In this document: piece after piece, positions 24,205 to 33,131 of the stretch
Layout of the letters: every line of letters begins with the position of its first letter
Numbering within the stretch: position 1 is the stretch's first letter
From: an uncultured Hyphomicrobiales bacterium
GTDB taxonomy: Bacteria > Pseudomonadota > Alphaproteobacteria > Rhizobiales > Devosiaceae
Length of the DNA: 64,000 nt
Assembly (NCBI GenBank): GCA_903828145.1
Contig: CAIKKY010000006.1
Location: forward strand, 1-64,000
Direction of reading: 5' to 3'
Translations under genes and position numbers: made by a program
The notes under the pieces: model-generated
Databases searched by the model: none
Told to the model about the DNA's origin: nothing
The model's input: the letters and a program-made list of their open reading frames with translations, nothing else

Positions 24205-25900
24205 GCTCCTTCTGCGCTGGCGCGCTGGTCTCGGCATCCTGCTGTTCGCCCTGTTCGCCGGGTTTCTGGTCTCGACCGTTTGGCTGTACCTGAACAATGA
24301 CATGCAGCGGCGGCAGTTGGCCCTGTCCGTGCGCTCGTCCGGCTGGGTCAGCTATCAGGCTGAACTCGAATATGTGAAATTCACGGCGGCGCTCGGCCTC
24401 TGTCTGACTGCACCCGAGCAGTGTGACATCAAAGATGTCGGCATGCGCGCGGCCCTCCTCGCCTCCCGGCTCGATATCCTCGCCAACTCCGAGGAAGGCC
24501 GCACGATTCGCACGATTGACACCTACCGCTCGGCCCTCAACTCCAATTTCGCGGCGCTTGCGGCCTTTGCCGATGCCGTGGCCGCTGAACCCACCAAGGC
24601 GCACCTGCCGCTCGCCAACGAATTCGATGCCCTGGGTGAAACCCTCCAGGGCGTGTTGCGCGACGCGGTGCTCTACAACACCGATATTCAGGCGCGCGAA
24701 GACCTGGTGCAGAATTTCGACGCCTCAACCGCCTTTGCGCTGTTGATGCTCTCGAGCGCCGGACTTTTGGGCTTCATGGCCCTCGAAGTCCGCCAGCGTA
24801 ATGCGCTGTTGCGTGAGTTGCGCATGCTGCGCGCCGCTGAAACCGAACTGCATGCCGGCACGGTTGGTCTGCTCGAAGCCCTGCCGGCACCGGTGCTGGT
24901 GCTGACCGGCACCTCTGAAGTCGGCTTTGCCAATGCCGCCGCCAAGGCCTTTGCGGTAAAGACCGGCGCCGGCGACGATCTGGCCCTGCTCGCAGCCGGT
25001 ATTGCGCCGCTCAGCGACCGGCGGGGCACGGACCTCATCTCGCATGAAGAGCCCTATGTCGGCACCGATGGGGCGATCCGGCACCTCGCCCTTGCGGCGG
25101 CGCCGATCCGCTGGTTTGCCGAGGAAGCCCGCGCCGTCATCATTGCCGATAATACCGAGCAGCGCGATTCCGAGCTGCGCGCCATGGCCGTGGCCAAGCT
25201 GGCCGTCTTGGGCGAATTGTCCTCCGCCATTGCCCATGAACTCAACCAGCCGCTCGCCGTCATCAAGGCCGCTGCCGCCAATGGCCGGTTGCTGGCGACC
25301 AACGGCGCGGACAACACGCGCGTCATCGAAAAGTTCGTGCGCATCGACGATCAGATCGAGCGTGCCCGGCGTATCGTGCAGAATATCCGGCGGTTGGGCC
25401 GTCCCGATGATCAGGATTGGCGCTCCTTTGGCGTAGCCCGGTCGATCAACGCGTCCTTTGGGCTGATCAGCCAGCAGTATCAGACAGCCGGTATCGAGCT
25501 TGCGCTCGATCTGCATATCGATGACCAGGTTTCGGCGGTGGGCGATTCAACCCTGTTCGAAATCGCGCTCATCAACATTCTCATCAACGCCCGCGATGCT
25601 TTCGACGAGGGCGGGTGCCTCGATCCGGTCCGGCGTGTCAGCGTGTCCGGCCATTACGATAAGGGCGAGGTCAATCTGGTGATTGCCGATAATGCTGGCG
25701 GCATTCCTGACACGATCCTGCCGCGCATCTTCGATAGCTTTGTCACCTCCAAGGCGCCCGACAGGGGCACCGGCCTTGGTCTGTCGATTGCACGCCGCGC
25801 CGTCGAGCGCATGAAAGGCACAATCACCGCCCGTAACGAAGGCCTGGGGGCGCTCTTTGCCATTGCCTTGCCCGCCACTGTTGCGAACCACGCCGCATGA
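24194..25900 (+). CDS. membrane sensor histidine kinase
   Basis: A 568-residue kinase. The N-terminal membrane helix (about residues 10-32) and a second near 180-200 enclose a periplasmic sensing region. A PAS-like segment follows near 230-330. The H-box is GELSSAIAHELNQPLAVIKA (near residue 345), the N-box INILINARDAFDEGG, and the G-boxes DNAGGIP and GTGLGLS. The HELNQPL form is typical of DctB/FixL-like kinases. ATGA coupling to the receiver gene at 25897 and overlap with the upstream gene indicate one operon. Confidence 0.88.
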   Translation: MFDKLLLRWRAGLGILLFALFAGFLVSTVWLYLNNDMQRRQLALSVRSSGWVSYQAELEYVKFTAALGLCLTAPEQCDIKDVGMRAALLASRLDILANSEEGRTIRTIDTYRSALNSNFAALAAFADAVAAEPTKAHLPLANEFDALGETLQGVLRDAVLYNTDIQAREDLVQNFDASTAFALLMLSSAGLLGFMALEVRQRNALLRELRMLRAAETELHAGTVGLLEALPAPVLVLTGTSEVGFANAAAKAFAVKTGAGDDLALLAAGIAPLSDRRGTDLISHEEPYVGTDGAIRHLALAAAPIRWFAEEARAVIIADNTEQRDSELRAMAVAKLAVLGELSSAIAHELNQPLAVIKAAAANGRLLATNGADNTRVIEKFVRIDDQIERARRIVQNIRRLGRPDDQDWRSFGVARSINASFGLISQQYQTAGIELALDLHIDDQVSAVGDSTLFEIALINILINARDAFDEGGCLDPVRRVSVSGHYDKGEVNLVIADNAGGIPDTILPRIFDSFVTSKAPDRGTGLGLSIARRAVERMKGTITARNEGLGALFAIALPATVANHAA

Positions 25901-26301
25901 GCCAGAAACTGATCCTCATCTGCGATGACGAAGTCGAGCTGGCCGCCGAACTGGCGGAGTGGTTCGCGTTGAGCGGCTGGCAGACGATTACGGCGTCGTC
26001 ATCGCCTGAAGCGCGCCAGATCCTGAGCATCGGGCCGCCGCCCGATGTGCTCTTAAGCGATCGGCGCATGCCGCTCGAGGATGGCGATGCGCTTCTGACT
26101 TTCGCGCTCGATCTGCCCGAGGCGCGCCGCCCGCGCGTGACTGCCCTGATGTCCGGGGATGCACGGCTTGATACCAAGCCCTGTCCGACCGGCGTGAACT
26201 TTGTATTTTTAAAGCCAGTGGACCCCGACCAGCTCCACGACGCTTTCGTCAAAGCGCTGGCCGCACCGGAAGTCAGAGCTTCCGGCCACTTTCAAGGATA
26301 A
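25897..26301 (+). CDS. single-domain response regulator
   Basis: A 134-residue receiver domain with no output domain. The acidic pocket is ICDDE, the phospho-acceptor Asp lies in LLSDRRMP, and the conserved Lys is in FLKPVDP. The usual Thr/Ser is represented by ALMSGD. It overlaps the kinase stop by 4 bases. Such lone receivers act as phosphate relays or sinks. The neighbouring second receiver at 26307 makes a branched pathway likely. Confidence 0.85.
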   Translation: MSQKLILICDDEVELAAELAEWFALSGWQTITASSSPEARQILSIGPPPDVLLSDRRMPLEDGDALLTFALDLPEARRPRVTALMSGDARLDTKPCPTGVNFVFLKPVDPDQLHDAFVKALAAPEVRASGHFQG

Positions 26302-26306
26302 CCAGA

Positions 26307-27104
26307 ATGTCTCAGATCTCTGCCTTTTCCATGCCCGACGTGCAGCCAGCCCCCCGCGCCCATGTGCTGCTGGTTGAGGACGAACGTGAACTCGCCGAAG
26401 AGCTGGCCGAAGCCCTGTCGAACGCCGGGATTGCGGTGACCATCGCCGCCTCGGCCGCGCAGGCGGTTCACCACATCGAACGCGACCCGGAACTGGATAC
26501 GGTCGTGACCGACATCATGCTCGGGGATGTCAGCGGGCTCGAACTGCTGCGCAAGCTGGCCAAGATCGGGCGCGGACGCCAGATCCGGTCTGTCGTGTGC
26601 TCGGGCTATGCGTCGGTCGATCATATCCTCGCCGCGCTGCGCCTCGGCGTGGTCGATTTCCTACCCAAGCCGGTTATGCCCGATGAGCTGGTGGAGGCGG
26701 TCCGCCGTGCCATTGCCCAACAGGGCGAAACCCGCGAAGAAGGCCCCGAACTCAGCCGCCGCGGCGTCGCGCAATTGCTGCTCAACGCCCGCAAGAAACG
26801 CGACTCGATCTTCGGTGCCGAAATGTTTGAAGATCCGGCCTGGAACATGATGCTCGATCTTTATGCCTCCACGCTCGCCGGTCGGCCTGTGACCGTCTCG
26901 GATCTCTGCCTTGCGTCGGGCACCTCGGCGACCACGGCGCTTCGCCGCATGACCTCGCTCGTCGAACTGGGCCTGATCGAGCGCGTGCCCGATCCGCATG
27001 ACCGCCGCCGCGTGCTGGTGCGCCAGACCGAGCGTGGCCGGGAAGCCATGGATCGGTTCTCCGAATGGCTGCGCGGCAATGTTGCGCAACAGAAGAACGT
27101 CTGA
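26307..27104 (+). CDS. response regulator with MarR-like DNA-binding domain
   Basis: A 265-residue protein. Its receiver domain (residues about 18-140) has LLVEDE, the phospho-acceptor Asp in VVTDIMLGD, SGYAS, and FLPKPV. The C-terminal part has a MarR-type winged helix: LCLASGTSATTALRRM as recognition helix and a wing VPDPHDRRRVLVRQTERGRE. This is not one of the common OmpR, NarL or NtrC outputs. It starts 5 bases after the lone receiver and ends the operon; a 12-bp hairpin follows. Confidence 0.85.
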   Translation: MSQISAFSMPDVQPAPRAHVLLVEDERELAEELAEALSNAGIAVTIAASAAQAVHHIERDPELDTVVTDIMLGDVSGLELLRKLAKIGRGRQIRSVVCSGYASVDHILAALRLGVVDFLPKPVMPDELVEAVRRAIAQQGETREEGPELSRRGVAQLLLNARKKRDSIFGAEMFEDPAWNMMLDLYASTLAGRPVTVSDLCLASGTSATTALRRMTSLVELGLIERVPDPHDRRRVLVRQTERGREAMDRFSEWLRGNVAQQKNV

Positions 27105-27111
27105 TGCCTTG

Positions 27112-27139
27112 ACCGGGGGGCGGTGAACCGCACCCCGGT
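27112..27139 (+). terminator. hairpin after the two-component operon
   Basis: A 12-position stem (ACCGGGGGGCGG at 27112-27123 with CCGCACCCCGGT at 27128-27139, one mismatch) with loop TGAA lies 7 bases after the regulator stop. No T-run follows, so it is a probable but weak terminator. Confidence 0.5.
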
Positions 27140-27176
27140 TCGGCCCGTAACGCTCTCAGAGTATGGAGAGCTGGGC

Positions 27177-27899
27177 ATGAGCATCGTCATTATCGGGGCA
27201 ACGGGCGGCATTGGCGCGGCCCTTGCCCGGCGGCTCAAGGGCCGGGGCGAATCCCTGCATCTGATTGCCCGGAGCCCGGACCGGCTCACGGCGCTGGCTA
27301 CCGAATTGGGAGCCACCTCCGCCCTTGCCGATGTGACTGATGAGGCCGCCCTCGAGGCTGCCCTTCAGAGCGCAGGCCCGATCACGGGCTTGGTCTATGC
27401 CGTGGGTTCGATCAATCTCAAGCCGCTGAAGCGCCTGACCGAAGCCGATTTTACCGCAGACTTCGCACTCAATGCGCTCGGCGCGGCGCTGGCTGTCAAA
27501 GCGGCGTTGCCGCAGTTTGCCGGTACGGCCGAGACCCCGGCAGCGATCGTGCTGTTTTCAAGCATTGCCGTGGGGCAGGGCTTTACCGCCCATGCGTCCG
27601 TCGCCATGGCCAAGGGCGCTGTCGAGGGTCTGACGCGCGCGCTCGCGGCTGAACTGGCCCCCGCCGTGCGCGTCAATGCTATTGCTCCGTCGCTGACCCG
27701 CACGCCGCTCGCCGCCTCGCTGCTCCAATCAGCCCCGCTGGCCAAGGCGATTGCCGATGCCCATGCGCTGCCCCGCCTGGGCGAACCCGAGGATGCAGCG
27801 GCGCTCGCCGATTTCCTGCTCGGCCGCGAGGCGGGGTGGATGACGGGCCAGATTATCGGTGTCGATGGCGGCCGCTCGTCGGTGCGCACCAAGGGCTAG
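27177..27899 (+). CDS. SDR-family protein lacking the catalytic tyrosine
   Basis: A 240-residue Rossmann-fold protein of the short-chain dehydrogenase family. The cofactor motif GATGGIG (residues 8-14), LNALGA (Asn99) and Ser129 in FSSIAVG are kept. In the normal YxxxK position the sequence is HASVAMAKGAVEGLTR, so Lys146 is present but Tyr142 is replaced by Val. Members of this kind may have a different proton relay or act as non-catalytic NAD(P)-binding proteins. ATG 27177 is chosen because the Rossmann strand begins there. It is followed 66 bases later by a zinc alcohol dehydrogenase. Confidence 0.82.
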   Translation: MSIVIIGATGGIGAALARRLKGRGESLHLIARSPDRLTALATELGATSALADVTDEAALEAALQSAGPITGLVYAVGSINLKPLKRLTEADFTADFALNALGAALAVKAALPQFAGTAETPAAIVLFSSIAVGQGFTAHASVAMAKGAVEGLTRALAAELAPAVRVNAIAPSLTRTPLAASLLQSAPLAKAIADAHALPRLGEPEDAAALADFLLGREAGWMTGQIIGVDGGRSSVRTKG

Positions 27900-27965
27900 A
27901 CCTTCGTCCCCTTGCCCCGGTCCATCGCGACGGCTACGACGGACCAGCATCCGAGGAGGCTCCCC

Positions 27966-29027
27966 ATGATTTCTGCAAAGGCATTTGCCGCCGCCACCGC
28001 CCGCGCGCCTCTGGCGCCTATGGACCTGAAGCGCCGGGACCCGGCCCCGGGCGAGGTGCTGATCGATATCCACTACTGCGGCATCTGCCACTCGGACCTG
28101 CATTGCGCGCGCGATGAATGGGGCGGCCAGCCTTTTCCCTGCGTGCCGGGCCACGAAATTGCCGGCACGGTGGCCGCAATTGGCGCCGGCGTAACCCGAT
28201 ACGCGATCGGCGACCGCGTGGGCGTCGGCTGCATGGTCGATAGCTGCGGCGAATGCGATGCCTGCAAGGCCGGGCTCGAACAGCATTGCCAGAAGGGCAC
28301 GGTCTGGACCTATGGCGCGACCCCGCTCTATGGCCCGGCCGATCCCGGTGCCGCCCATACATTCGGCGGCTATTCAACCGCGATCACCGTCTCCCAGGAT
28401 TTCGTTGTGCGCATCCCCGATGCGCTGCCGCTCGATCATGCCGCGCCCATGCTCTGCGCCGGGATCACGATGTATTCCCCGCTCAAGCGCTTTGGCGCGG
28501 GCAAGGGCAGGAAGGTCGGTATCATCGGGCTCGGTGGGCTGGGCCATATGGGCGTTAAAATCGCCCATGCGCTGGGGGCGCACGTCACTGTCATCACCAC
28601 GAGCCGCAGCAAGACGGCTGATGCGCTGAAGCTCGGGGCCGACGCGGTGATTGTCTCCGCCGATGCCGCTGAAATGCGCGCCGCCGCGACCTCGCTCGAT
28701 CTGATCGTCGATACCGTTTCAGCGGTGCACGATATCGACGCCTATATGGCCCTGGTGCGGCTGGAAGGGGCTCTGGTGCTGGTGGGCCTGCCGCCCGAAC
28801 ACCTGAAAGTGTCGCCCTTTACCCTTGTGGGGCAGCGCCGCATTTTTGCCGGGTCCAACATTGGCGGCATTGCCGAAACCCAGGAAATGCTCGATTTCTG
28901 CGCTGCCCATGGCGTGATGTCGGATATCGAACTGATCCCCGCCCAAAAGATCAACGAAGCCTATGCGCGGCTCGAACGGGGCGATGTCAAATACCGCTTC
29001 GTCATCGATTCAGCGACAATGAAATGA
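27966..29027 (+). CDS. zinc-dependent alcohol dehydrogenase (cinnamyl/YahK type)
   Basis: A 353-residue medium-chain dehydrogenase. Catalytic zinc ligands lie in GICHSDLH (Cys41) and PGHE (His63). The structural zinc site is CGECDACKAGLEQHC near 96-110. The NAD(P)-binding motif GLGGLGHMGVKIA is near 185. Close relatives reduce aldehydes with NADPH. The start at ATG 27966 follows GAGGAGG. It is probably an aldehyde reductase of broad range, and may work with the preceding SDR. Confidence 0.88.
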   Translation: MISAKAFAAATARAPLAPMDLKRRDPAPGEVLIDIHYCGICHSDLHCARDEWGGQPFPCVPGHEIAGTVAAIGAGVTRYAIGDRVGVGCMVDSCGECDACKAGLEQHCQKGTVWTYGATPLYGPADPGAAHTFGGYSTAITVSQDFVVRIPDALPLDHAAPMLCAGITMYSPLKRFGAGKGRKVGIIGLGGLGHMGVKIAHALGAHVTVITTSRSKTADALKLGADAVIVSADAAEMRAAATSLDLIVDTVSAVHDIDAYMALVRLEGALVLVGLPPEHLKVSPFTLVGQRRIFAGSNIGGIAETQEMLDFCAAHGVMSDIELIPAQKINEAYARLERGDVKYRFVIDSATMK

Positions 29028-29079
29028 CCATGGACGCGGGCGGTATTACGCCGCCTGCTGCCCTGTTGCAGGAGCGGAT

Positions 29080-29259
29080 ATGAAAGGCGCGAGCGAACTC
29101 GCCAAGCTGAACCGCGAGCTTGACTCGCTCCTGTTCGTCGTCTCGGAAAAGGGCGGTGCCCAGCGTATTTCCGAGCCCGAACGCCGTGCGTTGCGGGGCG
29201 AAATCGACCGGCTGATCGAGCGGCTGGCCGATATGCGCAATGTCCTCAGCCGCAAATAG
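29080..29259 (+). CDS. small hypothetical protein
   Basis: A 59-residue reading frame starting at ATG 29080 with AGGAG 5 bases upstream. The product is charged and helical, with heptad-like leucines (ASELAKLNRELDSLLF and GEIDRLIERLADMRNVL), so a short coiled coil is likely. It is too short for ordinary gene callers but has a good ribosome site and coding-like composition. It lies 52 bases after the alcohol dehydrogenase gene. Function unknown. Confidence 0.6.
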   Translation: MKGASELAKLNRELDSLLFVVSEKGGAQRISEPERRALRGEIDRLIERLADMRNVLSRK

Positions 29260-29271
29260 GGGGCAGGCGCT

Positions 29272-29493
29272 CTATTCGGCGGCGTGGCGCGTCGGGGTGA
29301 TGAGCTCGGTCGGTTCTGCCCCATCCCAGATATAGATCTCAACGCTGTCGCCTGCGGCCCGGGCCCCAGCCGCCGCCTCTTCGGCTGCGTGGATGGCCGC
29401 CGCCCGGCTGAGATGACCGCGCGATGAGGGCCCGCCGAGGCCGACCGTCCAGGTCGCTCCTTCGCGCACGATATCGAAGCGTTTTCTGGTCAT
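29272..29493 (-). CDS. small DUF2188-like protein
   Basis: A 73-residue protein, MTRKRFDIVREGATWTVGLG then an alanine-rich helix (AAAIHAAEEAAAGARAAG) and SVEIYIWDGAEP. The pattern of a short beta pair, a helix and a strand resembles DUF2188-type small proteins of unknown function. ATG 29493 is preferred over an upstream in-frame codon because the fold begins there; GGGAGG lies about 11 bases upstream. It is convergent with the small gene at 29080. Confidence 0.6.
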   Translation of the reverse strand: MTRKRFDIVREGATWTVGLGGPSSRGHLSRAAAIHAAEEAAAGARAAGDSVEIYIWDGAEPTELITPTRHAAE

Positions 29494-29607
29494 GAAACCG
29501 CGTTCCTCCCGCGCCGATCCCCCGAGGCGCACGACCGCGCACTCCGCACGGATCGGTGCAGTGGGCCTTGATTGAGATCAAAGGCCAAGATCAAGAATTG
29601 TTTCGTT

Positions 29608-30657
29608 TTATTGCGGGCTCATGCCGATTGCGGCGAGCGCTTCGGCGCAGAATGCCAGATAGCGCCGCGCCTCGTCTGGCCAGCGCTCTGGCGTCTCAGG
29701 GGTGTCATCGAAGAGGTGCGCCAGAGCGATCCGGGCCCGCAGCAGCGCCCGGAAGGCCCGATAGGTCGCCTGAAGCCGCGCCGAGGGCGGGTGCCCTATC
29801 GCCCGTTCCAAAAGCGCAAGAAGGCGCGGCCCGATCCATGGCGCGCCCGAAAAGGCGCATTCCAGCCCCAGATAGCCCACCTCATCAAAGGGATCGAGGA
29901 TGCGCATCCGCCGATCAAAATCGAGTGAATCGAAAATGCGCGGGGGTGGCACGAGGCACACATGTTCAGGCCGCAGATCGCCGTGGCCTTCAACAATGAA
30001 CCCCGCCGCAATCCGCTGGTCGATCTCGGGGCAGGCCGCGCGCAGGGCCTGCTCCACCTGCTCCGTCAGCGGCAGCGACAGCGCCGGATCAAGACCGAGC
30101 GGCGTCGATTGAAACTGCGCCCGGCAAATCCCGACTTCCTCAAAAAGATGAGCCGGGTAAACGCTCCCGCCGGAAATTTCCGGCGTCGCCCGCTGATAAA
30201 ACGCCACGAGCGCGGCACCCACACCATCGATTTCGCCGGGCGTGATGCGGCCGCTTGCGAGCCGGTGGTCAAGCAGGTCTGCTTTGGGCAAAAGCCGCAT
30301 CTCGACAAGCCAGTCGATAGGCTCGCCTTCGCCATCGAGCGCCAATTGGCCGTCGGGGCCGCGCGTGAGGGGCAGCACCCGGCGATAGGTGTCGCCACCC
30401 AGCCGCTGGTTGATCGCCAGTTCCTCACCACAAAACCGGCGGCGCGCGTCGAGCGCCCGATAGTCGAGGAACGGATAGCGCACCGGCTTTTTCAGCTTGT
30501 AGACCAAGGGCGGGGCCAGAAATACCCAGCTCATGTGGGTTTCAATCGGCGTCACCTGCGGCGGTGCATGGGGATAGGTCTCGGGACGCGCCAGACAGGC
30601 CACGCGCTCCCGCAAAGCATCAGCATCCGCTCTCGTGATGGTGGCACCGGTGTCCAT
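29608..30657 (-). CDS. aminoglycoside phosphotransferase-like kinase
   Basis: A 349-residue protein with a protein-kinase-like (APH) fold. It has ETHMSWVFLAPPLVYKLKKP near residue 40 (ATP-binding Lys), RRFCGEELAINQRLG, the catalytic loop EGHGDLRPEHVCL, and the metal-binding FDRRMRILDPFDE. This matches the N-terminal half of two-domain proteins annotated as bifunctional aminoglycoside phosphotransferase/ATP-binding; here the ATPase half is missing. The true substrate of such proteins is unknown. It is divergent from the YdeI-like gene at 30754. Confidence 0.78.
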   Translation of the reverse strand: MDTGATITRADADALRERVACLARPETYPHAPPQVTPIETHMSWVFLAPPLVYKLKKPVRYPFLDYRALDARRRFCGEELAINQRLGGDTYRRVLPLTRGPDGQLALDGEGEPIDWLVEMRLLPKADLLDHRLASGRITPGEIDGVGAALVAFYQRATPEISGGSVYPAHLFEEVGICRAQFQSTPLGLDPALSLPLTEQVEQALRAACPEIDQRIAAGFIVEGHGDLRPEHVCLVPPPRIFDSLDFDRRMRILDPFDEVGYLGLECAFSGAPWIGPRLLALLERAIGHPPSARLQATYRAFRALLRARIALAHLFDDTPETPERWPDEARRYLAFCAEALAAIGMSPQ

Positions 30658-30753
30658 TAGTATCCCCCAGAGTGGCTTGACCTGTCACGATGTCTGTGGG
30701 GAAGTGAGGGCAAATCCTCATCGGGCGTTCAGGCGCCAAGCGAAAGTCGGGCA

Positions 30754-31197
30754 ATGCAGTTCAAGGTCACCATCCTCTCAACCGGCAAAAACACCGCCGG
30801 CATCAAGATCGATCCGGCAGTGCCCGAGGCGCTGGGTGGCGGCAAGACGCCGCTCGTTTCGGTGACGCTCAATGGCTTCACCTATGCCAGCAAGATCGCG
30901 AGCATGCGAGGCGACCTGTGGATTCCCGTCAGCGCCGAAATCCGCGAAAAGGCCAAGGTCGAGGCGGGGGGCACCTATGACATTGCGATCGTGCTCGATT
31001 CAGCCCCGCGGGTCATCGAGCCGACCGCCGATCTCGCCGCCCCGCTCGCGGCCGATCCGGTGGCGCAGGCCGCATGGGACAAACTGGCCCCGAGCCGCAA
31101 GAAGGCCTATGTGACCACGATCGAGGGTACGAAGTCGCGCGAAACGCGGGCCCGCCGCGTCGAGAGGACGCTGGCCGAACTGCGCGGCGAGGACTGA
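30754..31197 (+). CDS. YdeI/OmpD-associated family protein (DUF1905)
   Basis: A 147-residue protein with an N-terminal DUF1905 barrel (MQFKVTILSTGKNTAGIKI, then TYASKIASMRGDLWIPVS) and a C-terminal YdeI-like helix bundle (LAPSRKKAYVTTIEGTKSRE, RVERTLAELR). The cellular role of the family is not settled. It is followed by recQ about 120 bases later in the same direction. Confidence 0.82.
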   Translation: MQFKVTILSTGKNTAGIKIDPAVPEALGGGKTPLVSVTLNGFTYASKIASMRGDLWIPVSAEIREKAKVEAGGTYDIAIVLDSAPRVIEPTADLAAPLAADPVAQAAWDKLAPSRKKAYVTTIEGTKSRETRARRVERTLAELRGED

Positions 31198-31319
31198 GAC
31201 CCGGACCAATTCAGCCCGGAAGCGGCCCCGGCCTGCTGGTGCCGCTTCCCCCCCAGACTCGGCCTCGCTATGGTCGGCGGACTGCCGATTCGTCGGCCCT
31301 TTCGCCGAGCCCTCAGCCC

Positions 31320-33131
31320 GTGACCGCCCCGCGCGACCCCGCCGATATTTTGAAAGCCGTCTTCGGCCACTCGGAGTTCCGCGGGCAGCAGGAAGATGTG
31401 GTGCGCCACGTCACGGCGGGCGGCGATGCCGTGGTGCTGTTCCCCACCGGCGCCGGTAAATCCATCTGCTATCAGTTGCCCGCGTTGGCGCGGCCCGGGG
31501 TTGCCATTGTGGTGTCCCCGCTCATTGCGCTGATGCGCGATCAGGTTGAGGCGCTGAAGCAGGCCGGCGTCAACGCCGCCACACTCAATTCCTCGGTGGC
31601 GCCCGAGGAAGCCCGCTGGGTCTACCGTGAGCTGAAAGCGGGTCGGCTTGACCTGCTCTATGTCGCGCCAGAGCGGCTTGTCACGCCCGGCTTCAAGGAC
31701 ATGATGCAGGGCGTGGACATTGCCCTCTTTGCCATCGACGAGGCCCATTGCGTCAGCCAGTGGGGCCATGACTTCCGGCCCGAATATCGCGAACTCGCCT
31801 CGATCCGCGCCGATTACCCCGGCGTGCCGCGCATCGCGCTCACCGCGACGGCCGACCCGACGACGCAGGCCGATATCATCGAGCGGCTCGGGCTCGAAAC
31901 TGCGCGGGTCTTCACCTCAAGCTTTGACCGGCCCAACATCCGCTACACCATTGTTGAGCGCGATAATCCGCGCCAGCAGTTGAAGGCCTTCCTCGCGCGC
32001 CATAAGGGCAATTCGGGCATCGTCTATTGTCTGTCGCGCAACAAGGTCGATGAGACCGCGCAATGGCTGAACAAGGAGGGTATTCGCGCGCTGCCCTATC
32101 ACGCCGGCATGAGCGCTGCTGACCGCGAAGCCAATCAGGATGCATTCCTGCGCGAAGACAGCCTCTGCCTCGTGGCGACGGTGGCCTTCGGCATGGGCAT
32201 CGATAAGCCCGATGTGCGCTATGTCGCGCATTTCGATCTGCCGTCTTCGATTGAGGCCTATTACCAGGAAACCGGTCGTGCCGGGCGCGACGGGCTCTTT
32301 GCCGAGGCCTGGATGTGCTACGGCATGTCCGATGTGGTGCAGCGCCGCCGCATGATCGACGAGGGCAATGCCCCCGAGGAAATCAAGCGCATCGAGCGCC
32401 AGAAGCTCAACGCGCTGCTCGCGCTCTGCGAAACCCCGGATTGCCGACGCAAGACCATCCTCAAGCATTTTGGTGAAGATCACCCGGGCCACTGCGGCGA
32501 GTGCGATTCCTGCCTCTATCCGGTGGACACCTGGGATGGCACCGATGCTGCCATCAAGGCCATGGCGGCCATCTACCGCACCGGCCAGCGCTTTGGGGCA
32601 TTGCATGTCATCGACGTCCTGCTGGGCCGCGACACCGAGAAGGTGAAAGATTTCTCCCACGACAAGCAGCCGGTGTTTGGCGAAGGGCGCGACCTCGACC
32701 AAAAGAGCTGGCAATCGGTGCTGCGCCAGCTGACGGCGCTCGGGCTGGTTACGGTCGATCACACCTATGGCGCGCTGCATCTGGGGGCCGAGGCGCGCGC
32801 CGTCTTCAAGGGTGAGCGGCGCATCGTGTTCCGGCGGGACCGGCCGCGCAAGGCCGTGGAGACGCGGCGCTCACTCGAACGGTTGGCGGGCCTGCCCGAA
32901 GCCGCCCAATCGCTCTTTGATGCCTTGCGCGCCGAACGCGCCAAAATCGCCCGCGCCCAGGGCGTTCCGCCCTATGTGGTCTGCCACGACACAACACTGC
33001 GGGCCATGGCCACGGACCATCCCCGCACGCTGGCCGAACTCGGCACCATCCCCGGCATCGGCGAAAGCAAACTCAAACGCTACGGCGCCGAATTTCTTGC
33101 GGTGCTCCAGCGGGTTGATCTCGCCGCCTAA
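31320..33131 (+). CDS. recQ: ATP-dependent DNA helicase RecQ
   Basis: A 603-residue helicase in the size range of E. coli RecQ. It has motif 0 FRGQQ, Walker A FPTGAGKSICYQLPAL, the DEAH box FAIDEAHCVSQWGHDFRPEY, motif VI QETGRAGRDG, a four-cysteine zinc site (ALCETPDCRRKTILKHFG, CGECDSC), a winged helix, and a C-terminal HRDC domain (ARAQGVPPYVVCHDTTL, IPGIGESKLKRYG). It unwinds DNA 3'-5' in recombination repair. GTG 31320 is the likely start because the conserved N-terminus begins there. Its stop overlaps that of convergent hrpB by 4 bases. Confidence 0.93.
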   Translation: MTAPRDPADILKAVFGHSEFRGQQEDVVRHVTAGGDAVVLFPTGAGKSICYQLPALARPGVAIVVSPLIALMRDQVEALKQAGVNAATLNSSVAPEEARWVYRELKAGRLDLLYVAPERLVTPGFKDMMQGVDIALFAIDEAHCVSQWGHDFRPEYRELASIRADYPGVPRIALTATADPTTQADIIERLGLETARVFTSSFDRPNIRYTIVERDNPRQQLKAFLARHKGNSGIVYCLSRNKVDETAQWLNKEGIRALPYHAGMSAADREANQDAFLREDSLCLVATVAFGMGIDKPDVRYVAHFDLPSSIEAYYQETGRAGRDGLFAEAWMCYGMSDVVQRRRMIDEGNAPEEIKRIERQKLNALLALCETPDCRRKTILKHFGEDHPGHCGECDSCLYPVDTWDGTDAAIKAMAAIYRTGQRFGALHVIDVLLGRDTEKVKDFSHDKQPVFGEGRDLDQKSWQSVLRQLTALGLVTVDHTYGALHLGAEARAVFKGERRIVFRRDRPRKAVETRRSLERLAGLPEAAQSLFDALRAERAKIARAQGVPPYVVCHDTTLRAMATDHPRTLAELGTIPGIGESKLKRYGAEFLAVLQRVDLAA

